Shown: in pieces, positions 26,811 to 35,527 of the stretch | Layout of the letters: each line of letters opens with the position of its first letter | Position numbering within the stretch: the stretch's first letter is position 1 | Assembly (NCBI GenBank): GCA_009835005.1 | Contig: WTFG01000004.1 | Location: 168,575-232,574, forward strand | DNA: 64,000 nucleotides | From: Flavobacteriaceae bacterium Ap0902 | GTDB lineage: Bacteria; Bacteroidota; Bacteroidia; Flavobacteriales; Weeksellaceae | Direction: 5' to 3' | The notes under the pieces: generated by a model | Databases searched by the model: none | What the model was told of the DNA's origin: nothing | The model's input: only the letters and a program-made list of their open reading frames with translations | Position numbers and translations under genes: made by a program

Positions 26811-27926
26811 TTACCCAAACATATCTCTTACACGTTCAAAGAATGATTTGTTATCCTTTTTATGGATAGGATTAAAATTATCATCCTCACGCATTTCCTC
26901 AAAAAAGGCTTTCTGTTTACTAGATAAATTATGCGGAATAAAGGCATTGACATGCACAAATAAATCCCCAGAACCATAACCCTCTAGACTTGGTAAACCT
27001 TTGCTTTTTAATCTCAAGATTTTACCACTTTGCGTACCTGGTTCTATCTTAATTTTAGCCTTTCCGGTTGCCGTTGGAATTTCTTTCTCTGCACCCAGAA
27101 CGACATCTGGCAGGGATACATGCAAGTCATAATGCAAGTTGTTACCATCTCGCTTTAAATCCTGATGTTCCTCTTCTTCTATCACTACCAATAAATCCCC
27201 AGCAGGACCGCCAAAAGGAGCCTCATTCCCCTTCCCACGCACCTGAAGTTGAATTCCATCTCTTGCTCCCGCAGGAATTTTAACTTCTACTGTGTCATCC
27301 TCTTTGATGAGTCCTTGATTATTAGCGCCATTTGGAATATGGTCTGCAATTTTACCAGTTCCTCTACAAGTTCCACAAGTAGTAGCCGTTTGCATTTGCC
27401 CAAGTGGTGTGTTCATCACCCTAACTTGTTGACCACTACCATGACACGTAGGACATGTTTTGAAGGTTGCCTCTGGGTGTAGTTTCATTCGGGTAACCTT
27501 TAATTTTTTAGTTACACCTTCCATCATCTCTTCTAAATTCAACCGAACACGAACACGTAGGTTAGAACCTCTTTGCTGTCTACTACGGCCTCCTCCAGAG
27601 AATCCACCGCCGAAACCGCCAAAGCCACCACCAAATATATCACCGAACTGGGAGAATATGTCTTCCATATTCATTCCACCAAATCCTCCACCAGCAGCAC
27701 CACCAACGCCTGCATGACCAAACTGATCATAGCGTTGACGCTTATCATCATTACTTAATACTTCATAAGCCTCTGCTGCCTCTTTAAACTTTTCTTCGGC
27801 TTCTTGGTTATCTGGATTTTTATCTGGGTGGTATTTAATCGCAATTTTTCTGTATGCTTTCTTAATCTCAACTTTAGTGGCTGATTTATCAATTCCTAAA
27901 ATTTCGTAATAATCTCTTTTTGCCAT
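26811..27926 (-). CDS. dnaJ: Chaperone protein DnaJ (Hsp40) with a single zinc centre
   Basis: The 371-aa protein has the J domain with HPD (YHPDKN, residues 32-37), a Gly/Phe-rich linker (about 74-118) and two C-terminal substrate-binding domains. Only two of the canonical four CxxCxGxG repeats are present, CPTCHGSG and CGTCRGTG. The positions of repeats 1 and 4 read HPEATFKT and HIPNGANN, with no cysteines. Repeats 2 and 3 normally form zinc centre II, so centre I is missing. I recall the same state in other flavobacterial DnaJ proteins, so it is probably a lineage feature, not decay. It is in an operon with grpE, 4 bases downstream. Confidence 0.95.
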   Translation of the reverse strand: MAKRDYYEILGIDKSATKVEIKKAYRKIAIKYHPDKNPDNQEAEEKFKEAAEAYEVLSNDDKRQRYDQFGHAGVGGAAGGGFGGMNMEDIFSQFGDIFGGGFGGFGGGFSGGGRSRQQRGSNLRVRVRLNLEEMMEGVTKKLKVTRMKLHPEATFKTCPTCHGSGQQVRVMNTPLGQMQTATTCGTCRGTGKIADHIPNGANNQGLIKEDDTVEVKIPAGARDGIQLQVRGKGNEAPFGGPAGDLLVVIEEEEHQDLKRDGNNLHYDLHVSLPDVVLGAEKEIPTATGKAKIKIEPGTQSGKILRLKSKGLPSLEGYGSGDLFVHVNAFIPHNLSSKQKAFFEEMREDDNFNPIHKKDNKSFFERVRDMFG

Positions 27927-27930
27927 AATC

Positions 27931-28485
27931 TTATTTTCCTACAACAACTTTGGTGAAGCGGATTACTTTATCATTCAACATATATCCAGTTTCCACAATA
28001 TCCACAATTTTGCCTCTTAAATCTTCTGATGGAGCTGGTATCTGCGTTATAGCTTCATGTAGTTCTATATCAAAATCGTCACCTGCCTCTGTTTCTATTG
28101 CTTTTAGTCCTTTTCCTTCTAGAATGGTGAGGAATTTATGCTGAATCAATTCCATCCCCCTTAACTCTTCACTTTCTCCCTCTTCAGTTTTTAACAAATT
28201 GATTCCTCTATCAAAATCATCTAACACAGGCAGTAAATCCACTAAAAGTGACTCATTGGCAGATTTATATAAATCTAACTTCTCTTTGTTGCTTCTTTTT
28301 TTAAAGTTCTCAAACTCTGCAAATAGTCTTAGATTTCTATCTTTTAAATCCGCATATTCATCCTCTAATGTTTTCTCTTGCTGCTTTTTAGCGGTTTCAT
28401 CCTCATTAGAAGTGTCATCGCTAGTATTTATATTTTCATCCTTATTGATGTTTTCCTCATCAAATGTTTCCTTATCTTTATTCAT
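27931..28485 (-). CDS. grpE: Nucleotide exchange factor GrpE
   Basis: The start at 28485 ([12 protein letters not shown]) is chosen because the ATG at 28518 would add 11 hydrophobic, non-family residues. The product is 184 aa, with an acidic disordered N-terminus, a long helix ([20 protein letters not shown] followed by [10 protein letters not shown]) and a C-terminal beta domain containing FDIELHEAI, the DnaK-contact region. GrpE releases ADP from DnaK. It precedes dnaJ by 4 bases; dnaK is not in this window. Confidence 0.95.
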   Translation of the reverse strand: MNKDKETFDEENINKDENINTSDDTSNEDETAKKQQEKTLEDEYADLKDRNLRLFAEFENFKKRSNKEKLDLYKSANESLLVDLLPVLDDFDRGINLLKTEEGESEELRGMELIQHKFLTILEGKGLKAIETEAGDDFDIELHEAITQIPAPSEDLRGKIVDIVETGYMLNDKVIRFTKVVVGK

Positions 28486-28507
28486 CCCAATAATTTTGAT
28501 TAAGATT

Positions 28508-28551
28508 TGGCAAATCATCTGCCACTATATCTTTAATGTCATACTGGCAGA
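28508..28551. promoter_or_regulatory. Cluster of TGGCA/TGCCA elements upstream of grpE
   Basis: TGGCA (28508-28512) and TGCCA (28520-28524) form an inverted pair. TCTGCCA (28518-28524) and TGGCAGA (28545-28551) form a second, 7-bp inverted repeat, with TGTCA at 28537-28541 between. The cluster lies in the divergent region upstream of grpE-dnaJ, where a stress operator is expected. It is not CIRCE, and its role is conjecture. Confidence 0.3.
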
Positions 28552-29417
28552 AACATGGACTTAATGGCATTGTTGGAAATTGCTTGCAGTTACTTATTTT
28601 TAAACTAACTTGCCTCATCATTTTGAGACAATTTTCATCACATATATACAGGACATTTATTACTTCCCAAGCATGGGTGGCGTTTTGTGTTGCTTTATTG
28701 GTTTGGTATTTTCAATTAGGAAGTGCGTGGTATTCTGCAACGCTGATATGGATGAGTTTCTTTTCTACTTTATTTGCTTATAATTTAGCGTATTGGATAG
28801 AGGAAAAGCTTTTTAATTGGAGGATGTTGGTTATGATAATTTCTGTAATTTTCTGTATTTATCTATTCTTTAATTTAGAACATTTAGACACACAAGTGTT
28901 GCTCATAGTCATGGGATTGATTAGTATTTTTTATTCCATCCCATATAGAAGTTTTAAACTAAGGAAAATTCCAGGTTTCAAGATATTTTGGATTGCATTG
29001 GTTTGGGCTGTTACTGTTTGTTTAATTTATGTAGAAAACCATACTTACAACACTGCATTGCTTTGGTACGTATTATCAGCTTTTACATTCATTTTGGGTA
29101 TTACCATTCCATTTGATTTAAGAGATTATTATACAGATCATCAGAGTTTAAGAACTATTCCGCAACGAATTGGTATAGAGAAGAGTATACAGCTGTCTAT
29201 AATCTTATTACTGGTTAGTTTAATCTGTTTTAGTTTGGCTAATCAGATGCAATTCAATTTATATTTCTACGCATTTGCTTTGACAATTTTTATAGGAATG
29301 ATACTTTGTTATCTTCAAAAATTTACCGCTTCTAAATGGTACACGGCTTTCTGGATAGAGGGATTAAGCGCTATGCCATTTATTATTTTCAAAATAGTAT
29401 CTGCTTTAATTTCATAG
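28536..29417 (+). CDS. UbiA-prenyltransferase-like integral membrane protein
   Basis: The protein has about eight hydrophobic helices. The segment GITIPFDLRDYYTDHQSLRT followed by IPQRIG resembles the second Asp-rich motif of UbiA-type prenyltransferases (DxxRDxxxDxxxG.kTlp). The first motif (NxxxDxxxD) is not convincing, AYNLAYWIEEK being the nearest candidate, so catalytic activity is doubtful. The start is uncertain: the ATG at 28536 adds an odd N-terminus inside the grpE promoter region, and a TTG at 28623 would give a better N-terminus (RQFSSHIYRTFITSQAWVAF). Confidence 0.6.
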   Translation: MSYWQKHGLNGIVGNCLQLLIFKLTCLIILRQFSSHIYRTFITSQAWVAFCVALLVWYFQLGSAWYSATLIWMSFFSTLFAYNLAYWIEEKLFNWRMLVMIISVIFCIYLFFNLEHLDTQVLLIVMGLISIFYSIPYRSFKLRKIPGFKIFWIALVWAVTVCLIYVENHTYNTALLWYVLSAFTFILGITIPFDLRDYYTDHQSLRTIPQRIGIEKSIQLSIILLLVSLICFSLANQMQFNLYFYAFALTIFIGMILCYLQKFTASKWYTAFWIEGLSAMPFIIFKIVSALIS

Positions 29418-29462
29418 GGATTTAATCCTTTCTTATCTTTGAGGGAATTAAAACCATTCAGA

Positions 29463-30119
29463 ATGAAATTTTTTATAGATACAGCTAACTTAGATCAAAT
29501 TAAAGAAGCACAGGATTTGGGTATTTTAGACGGTGTAACCACCAATCCATCATTGATGGCAAAAGAAGGAATTACAGGTAAAGATAATATTTTACAGCAC
29601 TATAAAGACATTTGTGAACTTGTAGACGGTGATGTGAGTGCAGAGGTTATCTCTACTGATTTTGATGGTATGCTCAAGGAAGGAGAAGAATTAGCCGCAT
29701 TGAATGAGCAAATCGTGGTGAAGGTCCCAATGATTAAAGAAGGAATCAAGGCGATTAATTATTTCTCTAACAAGGGTATCAAGACCAACTGTACATTGGT
29801 TTTTTCTTCTGGACAAGCTCTATTGGCAGCCAAAGCGGGAGCAACGTATGTATCTCCTTTTATAGGCAGATTAGACGATATCTCTACAGATGGTATGAAT
29901 TTAATAGAAGATATTAGAACAATATATGATAATTATATGTTTGATACAGAGATTTTAGCAGCATCCGTGCGTCACCCGATGCATATCAATCAATGTGCAT
30001 TGATGGGTGCAGATGTAGTGACAGCACCACTAAGTGCCATCACCGCATTGCTTAATCACCCTTTGACTACAAGCGGATTAGAAAAATTTTTAGCAGATTA
30101 TAACAAAGGAAACAAGTAA
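29463..30119 (+). CDS. fsa: Fructose-6-phosphate aldolase/short transaldolase
   Basis: The ATG at 29463 gives [20 protein letters not shown], the standard start of the short transaldolase family; an upstream TTG is not needed. The 218-aa length fits the FSA/TalC group. Landmarks are [25 protein letters not shown] (the Schiff-base lysine), [20 protein letters not shown] and [14 protein letters not shown]. It interconverts pentose-phosphate sugars or cleaves fructose-6-phosphate. Which of the two reactions dominates cannot be read from the sequence here. Confidence 0.92.
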   Translation: MKFFIDTANLDQIKEAQDLGILDGVTTNPSLMAKEGITGKDNILQHYKDICELVDGDVSAEVISTDFDGMLKEGEELAALNEQIVVKVPMIKEGIKAINYFSNKGIKTNCTLVFSSGQALLAAKAGATYVSPFIGRLDDISTDGMNLIEDIRTIYDNYMFDTEILAASVRHPMHINQCALMGADVVTAPLSAITALLNHPLTTSGLEKFLADYNKGNK

Positions 30120-30224
30120 TTTCTTGTACTTATTGCGTATTGGGTTAATTGAATAATTAAATATGAAGTTTGATTAGGTGATTAATCCAATACTTTTTCT
30201 TATATTTTATCAAAAAACTTTTGA

Positions 30225-31301
30225 ATGCATCTAGACCGAATCCATTTGGTTAATTTTAAAAACTTCCAAGATCAAACTTTTGATTTTTCTCCTAAGATTA
30301 ATGCTTTCGTGGGAAATAATGGGGTGGGTAAAACCAATGTTTTGGATGCGGTATATTATTTAAGCATATTTAAAAGTTACTTTCACCATTCAGACAAGAA
30401 CAATATTAAATTTGATGAGGACTATTTCTTCCTAGAAGGTTGGTTTCAAAAAGAGGAACAAGAAGAACATATTCAATGTGGTTTCCAGATAGGTCAAAAA
30501 AAATCAGTGAAGCGCAACCAGAAGTCGTATGATAGAATATCTGATCATATTGGTAAATTCCCAGTTGTGATAATCTCTCCCTATGATAGGGATTTGATTG
30601 CAGAGGGTAGTGATGTACGTAGAAAGTTTTTAGACAGTATTATATCCCAAGCGAATGCTACTTATCTTAAAAAACTAATCCGATACAACAAAGTGCTACA
30701 ACAGAGAAATTCTTTATTGAAGTACTTTGCGGCGAATAGAGTTTTTGATGCACTACAGTTAGAAGTTTTTGATAATGAAATTTTGAGTCTTGGTGCTTAT
30801 ATATTTGAGGAAAGAGATAAATTTATCCAAGAATTTCATCCTGTTTTTCAGTATTATTATAACGCTATCTCTACGGGTAGAGAGGAAGTTGGAGTTTTGT
30901 ATGCTTCTGATTTAAAATATAATCAGAAAAACTATTTAACAGATAGTTTAGACAGAGATAAATTACTGCAATATACAACTGCGGGGATTCATAAAGATGA
31001 TTTGGATTTTATTATTAATCAAAATAAAATCAAAAAATTTGGCTCACAAGGGCAGCAAAAATCGTTTTTGATTGCTTTGAAATTAGCACAGCTTGATTTT
31101 ATTAAAAATCATTTAAATATTACACCCATTCTTTTGTTAGATGATATTTTTGATAAATTAGATGAATCTAGAGTAGAACAATTAATTAAATTAGTGAATG
31201 ATGCCGATTTTGGACAAATTTTTATATCTGATACGCATCCAGAAAGGACAGAGGAGCTTCTTAAAAGAGTGAATGAGGATTATAAACTATTTAAACTTTA
31301 A
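30225..31301 (+). CDS. recF: DNA replication and repair protein RecF
   Basis: The 358-aa SMC-like ATPase starts MHLDRIHLVNFKNFQDQTFD, with Walker A GNNGVGKTN (about residues 30-38), signature FGSQGQQKSFLIALKLAQ and Walker B PILLLDDIFDKLD. RecF loads RecA on gapped DNA with RecO and RecR. It is 6 bases upstream of a DUF721 gene, a common flavobacterial pair, and is followed by obg. Confidence 0.95.
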   Translation: MHLDRIHLVNFKNFQDQTFDFSPKINAFVGNNGVGKTNVLDAVYYLSIFKSYFHHSDKNNIKFDEDYFFLEGWFQKEEQEEHIQCGFQIGQKKSVKRNQKSYDRISDHIGKFPVVIISPYDRDLIAEGSDVRRKFLDSIISQANATYLKKLIRYNKVLQQRNSLLKYFAANRVFDALQLEVFDNEILSLGAYIFEERDKFIQEFHPVFQYYYNAISTGREEVGVLYASDLKYNQKNYLTDSLDRDKLLQYTTAGIHKDDLDFIINQNKIKKFGSQGQQKSFLIALKLAQLDFIKNHLNITPILLLDDIFDKLDESRVEQLIKLVNDADFGQIFISDTHPERTEELLKRVNEDYKLFKL

Positions 31302-31307
31302 TTCACG

Positions 31308-31598
31308 ATGAAAAGAAAAAATGAAATTACCATTTCAGAGGCTATACGCTATTTTATCAAAGAAAACGGCATGGAACAGCGTGTGTTAGACAGCATGGTG
31401 CTTGATGCCTGGCAGGATCAGATGGGCGATTTCATGAAACAATATACCGATGCCTTGTATGTGAAAAATCGCATACTTTTTGTGAGAATTAACAGTCCAG
31501 CGATTAAAAATGAATTAAGTTACGGGAAATCAAAAATCCTCCAACATATCAACAATTACATGGAAGAGGAGTATTTAACAGAAATTAAGTTTATTTAA
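31308..31598 (+). CDS. DUF721 (DciA-like) protein
   Basis: A small 96-aa basic protein with the DUF721 pattern: MLDAW...VG-type helix (VLDAWQDQMGDFMKQYT), then LYVKNRILFVRINSPAIKNEL and an 'iLqhIN' helix. DciA proteins of this family help load the replicative helicase; for this short form the role is inferred from its position directly behind recF. Confidence 0.88.
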   Translation: MKRKNEITISEAIRYFIKENGMEQRVLDSMVLDAWQDQMGDFMKQYTDALYVKNRILFVRINSPAIKNELSYGKSKILQHINNYMEEEYLTEIKFI

Positions 31599-31661
31599 AT
31601 TTTAATCATAGAATAATTAATAAATAAATTTCTTTAGTTTATTAGTATTGAATTAGATATT

Positions 31662-32654
31662 ATGCAAAACAATTTTATAGATCACGTTAAAATCCATGTA
31701 AAAAGTGGTAAAGGGGGTGCCGGTTCCGCTCATTTACGTAGAGAGAAATATGTAGACAAAGGGGGTCCCGATGGTGGAGATGGAGGTAGAGGTGGTCATG
31801 TGATTGTTCAAGCCAATCCAAATATGTGGACACTTTTTCATCTTAGATATACCAGACACTTGAATGCAGAAAATGGAAAGCCAGGAGGTAAACAAAGAGC
31901 TACGGGGCGTGATGGACAGGATATTACGATAGATGTACCGCTGGGGACTGTGATTAAAAATGAGGAAGGCGAGATCGTTGGAGAAGTCATAGAAGAGGGT
32001 GATAAAATAGTGGTTGTAGAAGGTGGAAAGGGTGGTTTGGGGAACTGGCACTTTAGATCTTCTACCCAACAAACGCCTAGATACGCACAACCAGGATTAC
32101 CTGGAAGAGAGGTGGATTTAACTTTTGAGTTAAAGATTTTAGCAGATGTAGGATTGGTAGGATTTCCTAATGCTGGTAAATCTACATTGCTTTCTGTAAT
32201 TACTGCTGCCAAACCAAAAATTGGGGATTATGAATTCACTACGCTTACGCCTAATTTAGGAATTGTAGATTATAGAGAACATCAATCCTTTGTGATGGCA
32301 GATATTCCTGGGATTATAGAAGGAGCAAGTGAGGGAAAGGGGCTAGGTCATAGATTTTTGCGTCATATAGAGAGAAACGCTTTGCTATTGTTTTTAATTC
32401 CTGCTGATTCAGAGGATTATAAAAAGGAATTTGATGTACTATTGAATGAGTTGGCTAAGTTTAATAAAGAATTATTAGATAAGGATATTATTCTTGCAAT
32501 TTCTAAATCAGATATGCTAGATGAGGAATTAAAGGAGGAAATTATTCCTAAATTACCAAAAGATGTTCCGCATGTGTTCATTTCCTCTGTTGCTCAGACA
32601 GGGCTTCAAGAGTTAAAAGATATGCTCTGGAAGAAATTAAGTGCGTATAAATAG
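31662..32654 (+). CDS. obg: Obg-family GTPase
   Basis: The 330-aa protein has the glycine-rich Obg domain (residues 1-158, [14 protein letters not shown] and DGGRGGHV) and a GTPase domain with G1 [10 protein letters not shown]3 [10 protein letters not shown]4 SKSD (a variant of NKxD) and G5 SSVA. There is no OCT domain, as in many Bacteroidota. Obg acts in large ribosomal subunit maturation and stress control. Confidence 0.95.
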   Translation: MQNNFIDHVKIHVKSGKGGAGSAHLRREKYVDKGGPDGGDGGRGGHVIVQANPNMWTLFHLRYTRHLNAENGKPGGKQRATGRDGQDITIDVPLGTVIKNEEGEIVGEVIEEGDKIVVVEGGKGGLGNWHFRSSTQQTPRYAQPGLPGREVDLTFELKILADVGLVGFPNAGKSTLLSVITAAKPKIGDYEFTTLTPNLGIVDYREHQSFVMADIPGIIEGASEGKGLGHRFLRHIERNALLLFLIPADSEDYKKEFDVLLNELAKFNKELLDKDIILAISKSDMLDEELKEEIIPKLPKDVPHVFISSVAQTGLQELKDMLWKKLSAYK

Positions 32655-32674
32655 ATTATAGTCATGCTAAAATT

Positions 32675-32714
32675 CAAAAGGAGGCTCTTTATTTAAAAAA
32701 AAAGCCTCCTTTTA
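32675..32714. terminator. Bidirectional terminator
   Basis: AAAAGGAGGCT and AGCCTCCTTTT form an 11-bp stem, between obg and the convergent lipoprotein gene. Confidence 0.88.
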
Positions 32715-32731
32715 ATATTTATAAGTATCGA

Positions 32732-33250
32732 TTATTTAAACTTTTCTGTCATGCTTTCCCAATAACCATTAAATTTAGAGGTTTTACTTTGAGGATGCAT
32801 AAACTGTAATCCAGTTACCACTTTTAAACCTTCTTCTGAATTTTTAACGATTAATTTTTCATGATATACTTGGTTATTATTTGCTTGAATACCAGTTATT
32901 TCATAACCGTTCGCCAGTTTAGTGATTTTCTCATCATTTAGCATTTTCCCTGTAACGGAAAGCAATTCTTCTAGCTCATCTCCAGTCTCATCTATAAAAC
33001 CATACATGGTGATTTTAGATGAATCTAACTTATTGATAAATGTTTTACCATCTCCATTGGGTGGGTCTGGTTGAGCACCAAAATTACTTGGATAATCAAA
33101 ACACATATCATATCTATCATTGCAATACTCTACATAATTAATGATTTCATTCTCTGAAATCTCTAGTTGTTTAGATTTGATAGTTTCACTCTCTTTTTTG
33201 CAATTAAAAAGAAAAATACTAACGGATAATAGTAACAGAAATCTTACCAT
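32732..33250 (-). CDS. Hypothetical lipoprotein
   Basis: The 172-aa protein has a lipoprotein signal ending FLFNCKK (Cys about residue 17). The mature part begins with a Glu-rich linker and continues CFDYPSNFGAQPDPPNGDGK, a beta-rich fold resembling surfactant/PsbP-like secreted domains ('f.yP..f....d..nGDGktf'). No family can be named with confidence. It is a single gene. Confidence 0.7.
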   Translation of the reverse strand: MVRFLLLLSVSIFLFNCKKESETIKSKQLEISENEIINYVEYCNDRYDMCFDYPSNFGAQPDPPNGDGKTFINKLDSSKITMYGFIDETGDELEELLSVTGKMLNDEKITKLANGYEITGIQANNNQVYHEKLIVKNSEEGLKVVTGLQFMHPQSKTSKFNGYWESMTEKFK

Positions 33251-33354
33251 CTATGATTATTTATACAAAAATAGTTCTTTTACAATTAAAATAAAACCTT
33301 TTTTAAGGCTTGATTTTTGAAGCTGTAGGGATTCAAATATAAAATAAGTATAAC

Positions 33355-33666
33355 ATGGATATGATGAAAATGTTGGGACAATTACAAGAGTCTCAAAAGA
33401 AAGTAGAAGAAGCAAAGAATAGAATGGCTGGTGAATATATTACAGAAGCCACTTCAGATAATCTATTAAGCGCCAAAGTATCTAAAAATGGACGAGTTAA
33501 AGAAATCACAATCAACGATGAATTATTGGAAGACAAAGAACAATTGGTAGATTATTTAATTTTGACTTTAAATAAAGCTTTGGATAAAGCACAAACAGAA
33601 TTTGATGCAGAAATAGAAAGTGTAGCCAAATCTGGTATGCCCAATATTCCAGGAATGCCGTTTTAA
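33355..33666 (+). CDS. ebfC: YbaB/EbfC family nucleoid-associated protein
   Basis: The 103-aa protein begins MDMMKMLGQLQESQKKVEEA and ends with AKSGMPNIPGMPF, typical of YbaB/EbfC. It should form a dimeric 'tweezer' that binds DNA. The central GRVKEITINDELL is the conserved beta strand region. Confidence 0.93.
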   Translation: MDMMKMLGQLQESQKKVEEAKNRMAGEYITEATSDNLLSAKVSKNGRVKEITINDELLEDKEQLVDYLILTLNKALDKAQTEFDAEIESVAKSGMPNIPGMPF

Positions 33667-33690
33667 TCTCTTATTTAATTAGAAAAATAC

Positions 33691-33735
33691 AAAAACAGAA
33701 CAGCGGCTTTATAAAATCGCTGTTCTGTTTTTATA
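33691..33735. terminator. Bidirectional terminator
   Basis: AACAGAACAGCG/CGCTGTTCTGTT is a perfect 12-bp stem flanked by A and T runs, between ebfC and the convergent thioesterase gene. Confidence 0.92.
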
Positions 33736-33755
33736 TGAATATTATGGATTCGACT

Positions 33756-34199
33756 TTATCCAAGACTAGGCTCATAGGCAATCATATCATTTCTTAGCCA
33801 TGCTGGAATGGCGATAGATTTCTTCTTTTGCATATCAATCATTACCTGAGCGCTTTTCCCTCTAGCATGTATTGTTTCTTTTCCATCTGCGCCTTCACTT
33901 ACGATCAAGTATTCCATTTCAAAGCTTTTATTAGATAGGGTAGAAGTCCTAACTTTGATTCGCACATTGGGCGTGGTGAGTTTAATTTCTTTATAATAAT
34001 CACATTCAATATGCGCAATGACAAACATGTGTTTATTCCAATCCCAAGTCGGGCTCATTTTCATCATATAATGACCACGCACGATCTGGAAATATTCAAA
34101 ATAGTAAATATTGTTAATATGTCCTAGTGCGTCCATATCATTCCAACGCATAGGGATAGGCATTTCAAATTTAAAATCTTCTTGATTGATATCTTTCAT
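33756..34199 (-). CDS. Acyl-CoA thioesterase (hotdog fold, 4HBT/YbgC-like)
   Basis: The 147-aa hotdog protein has MRWNDMDALGHINNIYYFEYFQ, in which Asp-x-x-x-x-x-His-N is the catalytic and substrate-contacting pattern of the 4HBT/YbgC group, followed by the long central helix. It probably hydrolyses acyl-CoA or acyl-ACP thioesters. It is 81 bases downstream of an alpha/beta hydrolase gene in the same direction. Confidence 0.88.
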   Translation of the reverse strand: MKDINQEDFKFEMPIPMRWNDMDALGHINNIYYFEYFQIVRGHYMMKMSPTWDWNKHMFVIAHIECDYYKEIKLTTPNVRIKVRTSTLSNKSFEMEYLIVSEGADGKETIHARGKSAQVMIDMQKKKSIAIPAWLRNDMIAYEPSLG

Positions 34200-34280
34200 A
34201 GAATAAATTTTATATCACAAATTTAAATAATTATGCGTGTATAGATGATGCAATATTGATGAAGTTAGAGCAAAAATTAT

Positions 34281-35075
34281 TTATGTACGGTTTAATAATA
34301 AATTACCCTGAATAAATTTTAGAGAAATTTCATTGAAGATTGAGGGCTGTTCTACGTTTACCACATGTCCGCAGGCTTCTATAATATGTAATTTTGTTTT
34401 CTTGTGCTTGTCTACAATTTGTTGAACAGAGGGTAAAAACATATGATCTTCTTCTCCCATAATATATAAGGTAGGAATTCCCGTATCTTTTTCTCTAAAG
34501 AATTTTAATAAAGGATTGATTTCTGCTGTTAGTTTATACCAACGTTTAAATTCTCTCTTATACAGTTTTTTTGCTTCTTGGATAAACATATTCCGAGATT
34601 CCTTGTGATTAGTTTTAGGCATGATGATATGCGCTAATATCGTATATAACCACATATAGGGAACAATAGATTTAAAGGTATTTCCAATGCCCATAAGAAA
34701 GCGACCCCTCAAGTTTAATTTCATAACTGCACCACCCATCACCATAGAACTTACCAATTTTGGGCGAATCTCTGCCATTTTTCTAATAATGATTGTACCC
34801 AAAGACATTCCTACAAAATGAGACTGGCTGATTTTTAAGTAATCCAAAACTTCAATCACGTCATTGGTTACAGCATCGAATGTATAATTTTTGTTGAATA
34901 TAGAAAAAGCATCCTTGCTTTGTCCATGACCTCGCAAATCAACTAAAAGTACATTAAAATGTTTGCTATATTCTCTAATTTGCCGAAACCATATAGAAGA
35001 ACTCCCACCAGCACCATGTACAAATGTGACCCATTCTGTGGATTCTTGATGTTGATAGATCGTATGATGAAGCAT
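34281..35075 (-). CDS. Alpha/beta hydrolase
   Basis: The 264-aa protein has the oxyanion-hole motif FVHGAGGSSSIWF (about residues 18-30), nucleophile elbow GMSLGTI (Ser about 94), catalytic acid region MGEEDHMFLPS and His in ACGHVVNVEQP near the C-terminus. All four hallmarks are intact, so it should be an active hydrolase; the substrate is unknown. There is no signal peptide. Confidence 0.88.
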   Translation of the reverse strand: MLHHTIYQHQESTEWVTFVHGAGGSSSIWFRQIREYSKHFNVLLVDLRGHGQSKDAFSIFNKNYTFDAVTNDVIEVLDYLKISQSHFVGMSLGTIIIRKMAEIRPKLVSSMVMGGAVMKLNLRGRFLMGIGNTFKSIVPYMWLYTILAHIIMPKTNHKESRNMFIQEAKKLYKREFKRWYKLTAEINPLLKFFREKDTGIPTLYIMGEEDHMFLPSVQQIVDKHKKTKLHIIEACGHVVNVEQPSIFNEISLKFIQGNLLLNRT

Positions 35076-35274
35076 AAAATTTTAATTCAATAGTGATAGG
35101 TAGTAAAAATATGCAAACTTTGTTGATGATACACTATTTTAACACACTTTATCATATTTAAGTATCTAGATTTAAGTATTAAGTTGAAAGTATCTGGATG
35201 ACTTTTAAGTATTTAATCATCTGCTTAGATTCTGTAATAGATCAAAATGACTTCATACAGCTATGAAAGGCGTG

Positions 35275-35517
35275 TTCTATCTAATCAAAATTCACTAATT
35301 TGCATCTTCCAATATAATTTAGTTCCATGAAAGTCTGTATTGCAGAAAAGCCAAGTGTGGCTAGAGAAATTGCCACCGTTTTAGGAGCCACCACCAAGCG
35401 TGATGGTTACTATGAGGGCAATGGCTTGCAGCCACCTACACTTTTGGGCACTTATGCTCACTTAAAGAACCTCATGATTATCAGCCATATTGGAAGCATT
35501 GGGATTTGAATAATCTG
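35275..35517 (+). repeat. Direct repeat copy A: topB promoter and 5' end
   Basis: These 243 bases align with 42440-42683 with, by my count, about 15 substitutions and one deletion. The first 155 bases are almost identical; most differences fall in the last 85. The copies bracket the TonB cassette. Weak similarity may extend upstream (TATCTAGATTT.AGTAT near 35163 and 42381). Confidence 0.9.
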
Positions 35518-35520
35518 TGA
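35327..35520 (+). pseudogene. Truncated, frameshifted 5' fragment of a topB paralogue or allele
   Basis: It starts MKVCIAEKPSVAREIATVLG exactly as the intact topB (42492). A one-base deletion near 35435 (GGCT-TGCAG against GGCTATGCAG) shifts the frame. After correction it reads AATYTFGHLCSLKEP and continues to HWDLNNL, ending at TGA 35518-35520, where homology to topB stops. Substitutions such as T to S and K to Q show it derives from a diverged allele. The predicted promoter (CACTAATTTGC) is retained. Confidence 0.9.
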
Positions 35521-35527
35521 TGATTCC

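Noticed and set aside
27460..27758. Proline- and serine-rich frames opposite the dnaJ Gly/Phe linker
   Set aside because: They are antisense shadows of the repetitive Gly-rich coding sequence.
28519..28551. CIRCE-type heat-shock operator before grpE
   Set aside because: The sequence does not match TTAGCACTC-N9-GAGTGCTAA; only TGGCA/TGCCA elements are present.
31734..32212. Minus-strand frames of about 120 codons within obg
   Set aside because: Shadows of the obg gene, which is certain.
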